From CAYSUS01 sp964434165 (GTDB lineage Bacteria > Planctomycetota > Planctomycetia > Pirellulales > Thermoguttaceae), in the NCBI GenBank assembly GCA_964434165.1, contig CAYSUS010000035.1:4661-68660 (forward strand): a DNA stretch of 64,000 nucleotides, given 5' to 3'. Every line of letters begins with the position of its first letter. The stretch's first letter is position 1. The notes beneath the pieces were generated by a model. The model ran no database searches. It saw nothing but the letters and a program-made list of their open reading frames with translations, and was not told the DNA's origin. Shown here in pieces: positions 18,391 through 25,634 of the stretch. Both the position numbers and the translations under genes were made by a program.

Positions 18391-19119
18391 TCATCGCGGG
18401 TGGGCGCGGCCTCGCGTCCGTCGAACCATGGCGCCGGTCAGAAGCGCCGCCGCAAGCACAGGCACAAGGCCCGACGGGGCGGGCACGGACTCGTCTGCGA
18501 TCTCGTCGATCGTACCGACCAGCCAGTACTGAAGCGCCAGGTTGCCGGAGCCGGCATCGCGAAAAGCGTTGATCCGCACGCCCCGGTTCTCGAAGGCGCC
18601 GAAAACCAGGGCAGCCGGGATCGCGTCGCCGGAGAAGACCATCCCGTCGGTGTCCGCGAGGATCACTTCGAGCTCGACCACGTCCACTTCGCCGGGCAGC
18701 GCGCCGCGCGGGTATTCCTTGAAGGCGTCCACCGACAGCGTGTCGCGACCGGGGAGGAGATTGTTCTGCACGTCAAGCTCCCAGGAGTTCCAGCCCGCGT
18801 CGCCGTCGCCCGGCAACGTCTCCACGCGCGGAAAGCCCGCCACGTCGATGGCCACGGTGTTGCTTCCGAACGGCGAGGGGGCAGGGTAGATGCCCCAATC
18901 AGGATCCGGCTCGACGTCGGTCAGGTCGGTGTCGTAGCTGAAGTGACCCGAGAACGGGCTGCCCACGAAGCCGCCTGGATGGACGCCCTCGAAGAGCTGG
19001 ACTTGCGTGATCGTGCCGGAGAACCCGACGCGCACCGTGTCGGCCGCGGCCTGGAGGCAGAAGCCGCAGGCAACGCAAAGGGCCGGCAGAGCGGCGGTGT
19101 AAGGCCGGGCGATGGTCAT
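18391..19119 (-). CDS. secreted protein with VPAP-type CTERM anchor
   Basis: The 242-residue product has a signal peptide (ALPALCVACGFCLQAAA), a beta-rich ectodomain (VRVGFSGTITQVQLFEGVHPGG, FSGHFSYDTD) and a C-terminal VPAPSGLVPVLAAALLTGAMVRRTRGR anchor. The FSG-F-Y-x-T/D opening is common in planctomycete and cyanobacterial CTERM proteins of unknown function. AGGAG lies 9 nt before the ATG. It is separated from the gene upstream by a 161-bp gap containing a hairpin, so it may be transcribed less, or from its own unseen promoter. A stretch of about 225 bp holding promoter and operators of the next unit follows it. Confidence 0.78.
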   Translation of the reverse strand: MTIARPYTAALPALCVACGFCLQAAADTVRVGFSGTITQVQLFEGVHPGGFVGSPFSGHFSYDTDLTDVEPDPDWGIYPAPSPFGSNTVAIDVAGFPRVETLPGDGDAGWNSWELDVQNNLLPGRDTLSVDAFKEYPRGALPGEVDVVELEVILADTDGMVFSGDAIPAALVFGAFENRGVRINAFRDAGSGNLALQYWLVGTIDEIADESVPAPSGLVPVLAAALLTGAMVRRTRGRAHPR

Positions 19120-19206
19120 CCTGAGGGCTCCTGCGGCGGGTCGTGCGGTGCGGGTTGCGGATTGAGGAAGGGAGAAGGAAGGGAAGCGCGCGGTCTTCCC
19201 ACGAAG

Positions 19207-19237
19207 CGAGGGCCGTGGTTCCGAAGCACGGCCCTCG
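19207..19237 (-). terminator. hairpin, probable terminator or attenuator
   Basis: A perfect 11-bp GC-rich stem (19207-19217 with 19227-19237) with a 9-nt loop lies 44 bp past the stop of the autotransporter-like gene. On the minus strand it is followed by a C/T-rich stretch but no proper T-run. It may be a weak terminator or mRNA-stabilising hairpin before the next gene. Confidence 0.45.
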
Positions 19238-19280
19238 GAGGAATGCTGCTTTCCTGTGTTGTCTGGCGCCGGGGGTCAGC

Positions 19281-21095
19281 CTATGCCGCCCGCCGCCTGC
19301 GCCGGAGCGCCATTGCCAGCCCCACGGCGGCCAGGCCGACCAGCCCGACCAGGGCCGAGGGGGCGGGGACCTCGCCGTTGCCGAAGTTGAGGTACACGCC
19401 GTTCTCAAGGACGGTCAGCGCGAACTGGCCGCCGCCGAGGTCCGGGGCGAACTGGCTGGAATCGATGGAGACGTCCGTCGGGTCGAAGTCCGCGAGACCG
19501 GCCTGGTCGCTCGTCTCGGCGATCAGCCACGAATAGGCCTGGGAGTTGTCGAAGCCCGTCGGGTCGCCGACGATCTTCAGGAGCGACCCGCCGCCGACTG
19601 TTTCGAGCGTGCTGCCGGCGCTGCGCGTGACGCGCCACAGGTCCCATTGAACGCCGGCGGTCCCGGCGACGTGGGCGATGTCCCAGCGGTAGGTGCCCGC
19701 ATCGCCCCAGACGGCCGAGTCGGAGATCGCCGCGCCGACCGCATTGCGCGGGCCCGGCGAGAAGATGCCGTCGTCGTGGACCGCCAGCGCCGCATAGGTG
19801 CCCGTGCCCTCGACCGACGCGCCTGCGGAGACGGCCGTCGCTCCGGTCAGGGAGCCGCTGTTCACGAGCGTGCCGCCGGTCACTTCGAGGGTGCCGGTGA
19901 AGGTGTTCGCGCCGGTAAAGGTCTGCACGCCGGTGCCCCGCTTGCCGACGCGGCCGGTGCCCGTGATGATCCCGTCGAAGAAGTCGAAGCCGTTGCCGTA
20001 GCCGATATCGAGGTTGGCGCTGCCGAGGGCGACTTCGCTCGTCGAGTACGCGCCGCTCAGGCCGCCGATCGCTTCGTCGTGGTCGTTCAAGGCGAGCTTG
20101 GTGTACGACCCGAAAACGACCCGGCTCGCGTCGGGAATGGCGCCCGACGCGCCGACCTGCAAAGCGAACTTGCTCGTGGAACCGACCTGGGAAGTGATTC
20201 TGGTTTGCCCGAGATAGCTGTTCGAGCCCGACAGGATCGTGGTCGATTCCTGATCGCCGTAGAACTCCAACTGGCCCCCGGCGCTCCCACCGCTGATGGG
20301 GCCCGAGATGGTGAACGTGCGAAGCTGGCCCGTAAAGGTGTCGTTTTCGATACGGACCGCAGCGTCGGTCAACTCGATAGGCCCGGCCCAGGTCGCATCG
20401 CTCCAGGGACCGTTGCGCAGCTTTCCGGCCAGGGCGAGAGGTTCCTGGACCGTCCCTCCATCAACATTCAACCAGAGTGTGCCCTGGTCTCTCACCACCG
20501 TCCCCGACGACGTGCTCCCCAGACCGTTGACGTGCTCCAGAATCACCAGGGCTTGCTCAATCAGCGTTTGCCCTTGGTAGGTGTTGTTGCCGGCCAGCAC
20601 CTGCGTTTGCGTGCTGCGGAGGAACTGGATCCCGTAGCCGCTTCCCGAAATGGGACCACCGAATCTGCTGTAAGCGGAGGATCCTTCCGCATCGACCTTC
20701 AAGGTCCCGATGAGCGTGATTGGCAGATCACAATTGAAGTCCCTGCCAGGGAGGTGAATCCAGTTGTAGTCCTCTCCAGCGGCGGGGCGGAAGGTAATCG
20801 AGCCGCTTCCTGTGAGCCGGGGAGAAGCCGTGCCCTGGTTCACATATCGCCCGATGGTGACAGGCGAGTTGATGTTCACGGTCAGCGGCGGTTGGCCGGA
20901 AACGTAGGGCACGTTGAAGATCGCCTCGTCGCCGGGGGCGGTGGGGACACCGAAAGGGGTCCAATTCGTGCTACTCGTCCAACCGGCGGTTCCACTGGTG
21001 GGGCCGATCCAAGTGTAGGTATCCGCGCGGGCCGCGCCGGCGGCAAGCAGCGCGGGGAGGACCAGCAGACTCGAAATGGTTGTGCGCAGTCGCAT
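19281..21095 (-). CDS. large autotransporter-repeat-like surface protein with VPAP CTERM anchor
   Basis: The 604-residue product has a signal peptide (MRLRTTISSLLVLPALLAAGAARA) and a long beta-helix-like region. It contains repeats of the type found in autotransporter-associated proteins: LAGNNTYQGQTLIEQ, LSGSNSYLGQTRIT and FTGANTFTGTLEVTGGTLVN. It opens with the TYTWIGPTSGTAGWTSSTNW motif common in planctomycete surface proteins. The C-terminus is EVPAPSALVGLVGLAAVGLA followed by RRRRR. The ATG at 21095 is chosen because AGGAGA precedes it and it coincides with the signal peptide; an in-frame start 99 bp upstream would overlap the preceding gene. It probably shares a transcript with the NxxGxxAF protein upstream (95-bp gap). 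It is the largest predicted exosortase substrate here. Confidence 0.85.
   Translation of the reverse strand: MRLRTTISSLLVLPALLAAGAARADTYTWIGPTSGTAGWTSSTNWTPFGVPTAPGDEAIFNVPYVSGQPPLTVNINSPVTIGRYVNQGTASPRLTGSGSITFRPAAGEDYNWIHLPGRDFNCDLPITLIGTLKVDAEGSSAYSRFGGPISGSGYGIQFLRSTQTQVLAGNNTYQGQTLIEQALVILEHVNGLGSTSSGTVVRDQGTLWLNVDGGTVQEPLALAGKLRNGPWSDATWAGPIELTDAAVRIENDTFTGQLRTFTISGPISGGSAGGQLEFYGDQESTTILSGSNSYLGQTRITSQVGSTSKFALQVGASGAIPDASRVVFGSYTKLALNDHDEAIGGLSGAYSTSEVALGSANLDIGYGNGFDFFDGIITGTGRVGKRGTGVQTFTGANTFTGTLEVTGGTLVNSGSLTGATAVSAGASVEGTGTYAALAVHDDGIFSPGPRNAVGAAISDSAVWGDAGTYRWDIAHVAGTAGVQWDLWRVTRSAGSTLETVGGGSLLKIVGDPTGFDNSQAYSWLIAETSDQAGLADFDPTDVSIDSSQFAPDLGGGQFALTVLENGVYLNFGNGEVPAPSALVGLVGLAAVGLAMALRRRRRAA
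19304..19383. repeat. 80-bp near-identical anchor-coding repeat, copy 1
   Basis: This segment codes for the VPAP anchor of the autotransporter-like protein and matches 21226-21305 at 79 of 80 positions, with the G/A difference in the GCGGG(G/A)ACC stretch. The proteins are otherwise unrelated, so the anchor DNA has been copied or kept identical by recombination. Confidence 0.85.
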
Positions 21096-21190
21096 CGATC
21101 GTTCTCCTGGGACTCGTGGGCCTTCGCGTTCAACGCTCTTGGTAGTTGAGCGGATCGTGCGCACGGCGGGGAGCGGTGACCGCCGCGTCG

Positions 21191-22354
21191 TCACGCATGG
21201 GCCGGCTTGCGGCCCCTCCGCCTTCGGAGCGCCATTGCCAGCCCCACGGCGGCCAGGCCGACCAGCCCGACCAGGGCCGAGGGGGCGGGAACCTCGCCGT
21301 TGCCGGTCGGCGTGGCGATCGCGATCCCCGACTCTCCGTTGGCGAGCTCATACGCGAACGCGATCTGCCCGAGGTTATTCAGGCCGCCCTTGGCAAATCC
21401 GCGTTGGTGCACGTCGATGCCAGTCAGAGTCGAACCGAACAACGAATCCCCAATACGGACGATCTTGTCTGCCGCCGGGTCGCTGCCCGCGTACATCCCG
21501 TACTCCCCGGAGTGGAGGGCCGTGAAAGCCACCTCGTTGCTGTCATTCAGCGAGACGCTGCTGATATATCCGAATACGCCAGGGGTTATGAGAGCCTGGC
21601 CGCTGCCGTCATAGATGCCGTAACCGGCTCCGCTCTTCTCCCCGTAGAACGCCACCGTTCCGACGCTGTTCATGCCCAAGTGAACCCCGAGGGAGGCGTA
21701 AGCGCCGCCTGCCCCGGTCTCGGCGAGAGTCGACACCGTGCCCCCTGAATAGAGGTACACGCCCCACGTGCCATCGTCCTGCTCCGCGACAAAGGCGACC
21801 TGGCCACTATCGTCCAGTCCAGAGCCCCCAAAGCCACTGAACACTCCCGAGTCATCAGCGATCGTCGTGCGAGATGTTCCATTGTGCAGGTAGATCGCCC
21901 TCGTAGTCGCGCTCGAGGCGGTATACAGGGCCTCGCCGGCGCTGTTCAGATCGACAATGCTCCCCGTTGCATTGAACGCAGGATCCGCGTCGAGTGTCGT
22001 GACGGCGCCACCAGAGTACAGAAACGCTCCGTGGTTTTCGCCGAACTTGTAGGCCCGGAACGCGACGTCGCCCGCGTTGTTGATGCCGGGCCAGTTGGGA
22101 ACGCCCGTAAAGAAGTCCGGGGCGCCGGCAACCTCGACGGTCGTCGTGCCATCGGAGCGCACAAGGTACCCCGAATCGGAGTACGCAACGAATACCGCCT
22201 CTCCATTATCGTTCAACGAGGGAGCATAGAAGTAGTTGTATGTCGGATGGGACGAATCGATGATCTTACTGAACGAGTAACCGTCCCCCACGGCGGACGA
22301 GACTGCGGAAACCGCCCAGGACAGTACGAACAAGAAGCTCAGACGGGCTTTCAT
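21191..22354 (-). CDS. NxxGxxAF tandem-repeat secreted protein with VPAP CTERM anchor
   Basis: The 387-residue product has a signal peptide (MKARLSFLFVLSWAVSAVSSA) and about seven blades of the choice-of-anchor tandem-repeat type: DNGEAVFVA, NAGDVAFRA, SAGEALYTA, DSGQVAFVA, SVGTVAFYG, DSNEVAFTA and NLGQIAFAY. These form a propeller-like ectodomain of unknown function. It ends in the same EVPAPSALVGLVGLAAVGLA anchor as the next gene, then RRRRGRK. The ATG at 22354 is chosen because it starts the signal peptide, with GGAG 9 nt upstream; the longer frame adds 33 residues with no export signal. It leads the unit driven by the promoter at 22452-22479. Confidence 0.87.
   Translation of the reverse strand: MKARLSFLFVLSWAVSAVSSAVGDGYSFSKIIDSSHPTYNYFYAPSLNDNGEAVFVAYSDSGYLVRSDGTTTVEVAGAPDFFTGVPNWPGINNAGDVAFRAYKFGENHGAFLYSGGAVTTLDADPAFNATGSIVDLNSAGEALYTASSATTRAIYLHNGTSRTTIADDSGVFSGFGGSGLDDSGQVAFVAEQDDGTWGVYLYSGGTVSTLAETGAGGAYASLGVHLGMNSVGTVAFYGEKSGAGYGIYDGSGQALITPGVFGYISSVSLNDSNEVAFTALHSGEYGMYAGSDPAADKIVRIGDSLFGSTLTGIDVHQRGFAKGGLNNLGQIAFAYELANGESGIAIATPTGNGEVPAPSALVGLVGLAAVGLAMALRRRRGRKPAHA
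21226..21305. repeat. 80-bp near-identical anchor-coding repeat, copy 2
   Basis: This copy encodes the anchor of the NxxGxxAF-repeat protein and differs from 19304-19383 at a single position. The identity ends abruptly on the ectodomain side, just after the GEVPAP codons. Confidence 0.85.
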
Positions 22355-22451
22355 CGAGGATGCTCCGTTCGGGCTATGGGACAACGAACATGCAGGTTCT
22401 CTCGCTGCGCGGCTTGCTGGAAATCGTCGCGCGAGGAGGAAGTTGGCCCGC

Positions 22452-22479
22452 ATCCTACCACCGCGCCCAGGCCTGTCAA
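22452..22479 (-). promoter_or_regulatory. sigma-70-type promoter, TTGACA-N16-TAGGAT
   Basis: On the minus strand TTGACA (22479-22474) and TAGGAT (22457-22452) flank a 16-bp spacer, about 98 bp before the ATG at 22354. It has the same design as the promoter at 18246-18273. The nearest operator dyad starts 40 bp upstream of the -35. Confidence 0.55.
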
Positions 22480-22518
22480 TCGCCCTGACAGAAGACTAAT
22501 CGGAAATCTCTGGGGTGT

Positions 22519-22604
22519 TTCGCTCTAGCGCACCGGCGCTTCGCGTAGCGCAAGACCAGGTCACGGACGCTTCGCAAACGCGCAATCGATTTCGCTCCAG
22601 CGAA
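22519..22604 (-). promoter_or_regulatory. operator cluster C: four TKCGC-N(3-4)-GCGAA dyads
   Basis: On the minus strand, from far to near, the dyads are TTCGC-TGGA-GCGAA (22604-22591), TGCGC-GTTT-GCGAA (22584-22571), TGCGC-TAC-GCGAA (22552-22540) and TGCGC-TAGA-GCGAA (22532-22519). Successive plus-strand starts are 21, 31 and 20 bp apart, close to two, three and two helical turns. Every copy has its GCGAA half toward the promoter. This is the richest of the three clusters. Confidence 0.65.
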
Positions 22605-23037
22605 GCGCGCGGCGCACGAGGCGCGCCGAGCCCGGCGGCAGGTCAAGCAGCCTGGGCAGCGGCAACAGGAGCCCGAGCCGGCAAGGGCCGCGAATCCTGC
22701 CGAAGGCTCGCGCGGATCGCACGCCGACATCGCCCGGAACGGGCCGACGCCGAACTCTTTGCCTGGCATCGACTTCCAAGTCGCAACGCCGGGCGCCGCC
22801 GCTCCCCGCACGGTACTGCGCGGGCAGCCCACCGCCGGGTTGCTGGCGGCTTTGGCCGCTTATTCGGGTGGCTTGGCGCCCTTTTCCGGAGTGGAGTACG
22901 CTTTCTTGGCCAGACCGGGAGCCTGTCTGGGTATCTGGTTTTGGGTTGAGGAGCCCCGGCGGCGAGCGGGCCTTTCCGCGCACCGGCCTGCGCAGGCCCG
23001 CGGCCGCGACGGATCATCACATGGGAGGAGCCGTATC
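22605..23037. other. 433-bp intergenic stretch, nothing identified apart from an SD
   Basis: Between operator cluster C and the lipoprotein gene I find no convincing coding frame: the overlapping frames on both strands are Arg/Ala/Gly-rich without ribosome-binding sites or family motifs. The last bases hold GGAGGAG (23024-23030), the ribosome-binding site of the next gene. Confidence 0.5.
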
Positions 23038-24606
23038 ATGATGGGTCGGGAGCCACTCCGTTCGCGCTGCGGGAGCACGGGACCCTTCGCTCGGGGTCTG
23101 GTCACGGCGATCGCTTCGACCGCCTGTCTGTTGAGTCTGTCGGCGTGTTTCGCCTTCGCGCCGCGGGAAGGCAACGTGCAGCCGCCGGAGAAGCCGGTCA
23201 AGCTGATCTTCATCCACCACTCCTGCGGCGAGAACTGGCTGGCCGACGCCAACGGCGGGCTCGGCAAGGCGCTGGGGCGCAACAACTACTTCGTCAGCGA
23301 CACCAACTACGGCTGGGGGCCCGGCGGCCTCGGCGACCGCACCGACATCACCGACTGGCCCGAGTGGTTCACCGGCGACCGCCGCGACGGCAACCTCCGC
23401 GCGCTCTACCGCGAGAGCGGCCGACACTGCGATTACACCAGAACCCTCGACGACCCGGGGGGGGAGAACCGCGTTGTCCTCTTCAAGTCCTGCTTCCCCA
23501 ACTCGAATCTCCGCGGCAGGCCGGACGACGCGCCGGCGCGGGGCGAAGGGCTGACCGTCGCCAACGCCAAGGCCATCTACCACGAGCTGCTGGGCTACTT
23601 CGCCACGCGCCCGGACAAGCTGTTCGTGGTGATCACCGCCCCGCCCGTCCAGGACCCCGCGCACGCGGCCAACGCCCGGGCCTTCAACAACTGGCTCGTC
23701 AAGGACTGGCTCGCCGATTACCGCGGCAAGAACGTCGCGGTCTTCGACTTCTACAACGTGCTCACCGGTCCCGGCAACCACCACCGCGTGCGCGACGGCA
23801 GGATCGAGCACACCTGCCAGGCTGGCAACACGCTCCGCTATCCGAGCAACGGCGACGACCATCCCTCGCGGGCAGGCAACCGCAAGGCGACCGAGGAGCT
23901 CGTACCGCTGTTGAACCTCTACTACCACCGCTGGGTCGCCACGGCGCCGAAGGCTCCGCCGAGCGCGCCGCCGGCCGAAGCGGCGGCTTCCAGGACCCCG
24001 GCGGAGCCGAAGCCGGAGCCGTCGCCGCCGGAGCCCGACCCGTCGGAGCCGTCACGACCGGCGGCCCCCAAGGCGGCGGGAATGATCGACGACTTCGAAG
24101 CGGCGGTCCGCGGCTGGTCGGTCTTCCGCGACGAGGGGACCGCGACGCGGCTCGAGTTCGCCCGGGACGAAGAGATCAAGCACGACGGGGCGGCCTCGCT
24201 TCGCATCGACTACGACGTCGCCCCCCAGGGCTGGGCCACGTGCAGCCTCGTGCACGACCGTCCGAAGGACTGGAGCGGCTGCCGCGGACTGAGCCTCTAC
24301 GTGCGCGCGGCCAAGGCGGGCCAGCGGATCACGATCGTGGTCTATGAAGGCAAGACGCCCGACGAGCTGCGGCACTTCGAGCATTCCTTCGAGGCCGGCG
24401 AGGCCGCGGCGGGCAAGTGGCAGCGCCTGGACCTGCGGTGGGATCAGCTCAAGCTGCCCGAGTGGCAGGGCGACGCGGAGGCGAGGCTCGATCCCCGCTC
24501 CGCGATGGGCGTTGCCCTGGCGTTCCCGTCCGAGGGAGGGCGCAACACCGGCCGCCTGTGGATCGACCACGTCACGCTCCTTCCCGCGGCCCCCGGCAAG
24601 CCGTGA
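23038..24606 (+). CDS. lipoprotein with SGNH-like domain and C-terminal carbohydrate-binding-like domain
   Basis: The 522-residue product has a lipoprotein signal with lipobox LSAC (Cys37). The first domain (about 50-305) opens with FIHHSCGENWL and contains NYGWGPGG, GDRTDITDWPEWF and a C-terminal GDDHPSRAG, suggestive of an SGNH/GDSL-like hydrolase fold but without a clean canonical GDS block. A Pro/Glu-rich linker (about 310-345) joins it to a jelly-roll domain (about 350-520: MIDDFEAAVRGWSVF, SLYVRA, WQRLDLRWDQL) resembling CIA30 or CBM11-type carbohydrate-binding domains. It is probably a surface esterase or glycan-binding protein. GGAGGAG lies 7 nt before the ATG; a second ATG follows immediately. 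Confidence 0.72.
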   Translation: MMGREPLRSRCGSTGPFARGLVTAIASTACLLSLSACFAFAPREGNVQPPEKPVKLIFIHHSCGENWLADANGGLGKALGRNNYFVSDTNYGWGPGGLGDRTDITDWPEWFTGDRRDGNLRALYRESGRHCDYTRTLDDPGGENRVVLFKSCFPNSNLRGRPDDAPARGEGLTVANAKAIYHELLGYFATRPDKLFVVITAPPVQDPAHAANARAFNNWLVKDWLADYRGKNVAVFDFYNVLTGPGNHHRVRDGRIEHTCQAGNTLRYPSNGDDHPSRAGNRKATEELVPLLNLYYHRWVATAPKAPPSAPPAEAAASRTPAEPKPEPSPPEPDPSEPSRPAAPKAAGMIDDFEAAVRGWSVFRDEGTATRLEFARDEEIKHDGAASLRIDYDVAPQGWATCSLVHDRPKDWSGCRGLSLYVRAAKAGQRITIVVYEGKTPDELRHFEHSFEAGEAAAGKWQRLDLRWDQLKLPEWQGDAEARLDPRSAMGVALAFPSEGGRNTGRLWIDHVTLLPAAPGKP

Positions 24607-24649
24607 TATCGCGCGCGGCGTCCAGGTCCCGCGCTGCCGGTTGAGCCAG

Positions 24650-25582
24650 TCAGCCGGTGAGCTCGGGAGGAGCCGTCCCGCGGTGCCGGTCGAGGATCTC
24701 TCGCACGCGGCGGCGCTCGGGCGCCCGAAAGCGGTGGAACGGCTCGGCCATGAAGTCGTCGCAGATGCCCAGCAGGGAGAGGCAGCACTTGGTCGCCTTG
24801 ATGTAGCGCGAGGCGTACTTGCCGATCGCATAGACCTGCTGGAAGTCGAGGATCCGCCGGTGCAGGTCGCCCAGGCGGGACGCGTCGCCCGCCACCGCGG
24901 CCTCGTAGCAATCGACGAACAATCGCGGCAGCACGTTGGCCCCGCCGGCCACCCCGCCGTCGCCTCCGAGGCGCACGGCTTCCGGCAAGTGGGCTTCGGG
25001 GCCGATGAGGACGGACCAGTCGGGCCGCATCGCCTTCAGGCCGACCGCCCGGGCGAAGTACTCCAGGTCGCCGCTGCTGTCCTTCAGGCCGACGATCGCC
25101 TCGATCCCGGCGAGCTCCTTGAGCGTGTCGATCTCGAACCAGACCTTGGTCAGGCTCGGCATGTTGTAAAGCACCAGCGGCAGGGGCAGCTCGGGGACGA
25201 GGTTCCGCACGTAGCCGAGCAGCTCGGTCTGGCCGGCGGGGAAATAGTAGGGGGTGGAGAGGACCACGGCCGCGGCCCCCGCCTCGGCGGCCCGGCGCGC
25301 CAGCGCGACGGACTCGACGAACGCGGTGTCCGTGATGCCCACCAGCACGGGCGCCCTGGCGCGCGTCAGGCGGCAGACGGCGTCGATCAGCTCGCCCCGC
25401 AACCGGTAGCTGAGGCTGGGCGCCTCCCCGGTGCTCCCCAGAACGAACAGGCCGCTCGCGCCGCCTGCGAGCACGTGCGCGACGAGGCGCTCCAGACCCG
25501 CATGATCCAGCGCGTCGCGATCGCGCAGGGGCGTGACCAGCGGGGGAATGATCCCGCGAAGCGCAAGTCCGTGATCGCTCAT
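24650..25582 (-). CDS. DapA/NanA-family class I aldolase (dihydrodipicolinate synthase-like)
   Basis: The 310-residue protein is a full-length (beta/alpha)8 aldolase of the DapA family. It has GSTGE (49-53) for carboxylate binding, Tyr139 in LYNMP, and the Schiff-base Lys167 in VGLKDSSGD. The family includes lysine-pathway DapA, N-acetylneuraminate lyase and sugar-acid aldolases. The neighbouring sodium:solute symporter points to catabolism of an imported acid, such as sialic acid or another 2-keto-3-deoxy sugar acid, rather than lysine synthesis. That is inference. It starts 53 bp after the symporter stop and converges with the lipoprotein gene. Confidence 0.85.
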   Translation of the reverse strand: MSDHGLALRGIIPPLVTPLRDRDALDHAGLERLVAHVLAGGASGLFVLGSTGEAPSLSYRLRGELIDAVCRLTRARAPVLVGITDTAFVESVALARRAAEAGAAAVVLSTPYYFPAGQTELLGYVRNLVPELPLPLVLYNMPSLTKVWFEIDTLKELAGIEAIVGLKDSSGDLEYFARAVGLKAMRPDWSVLIGPEAHLPEAVRLGGDGGVAGGANVLPRLFVDCYEAAVAGDASRLGDLHRRILDFQQVYAIGKYASRYIKATKCCLSLLGICDDFMAEPFHRFRAPERRRVREILDRHRGTAPPELTG

Positions 25583-25634
25583 GAGGTCTCTCTCCGGGTG
25601 CCCGAGGGACGCTGCCGGCGGCCGGTCGCGGCCG

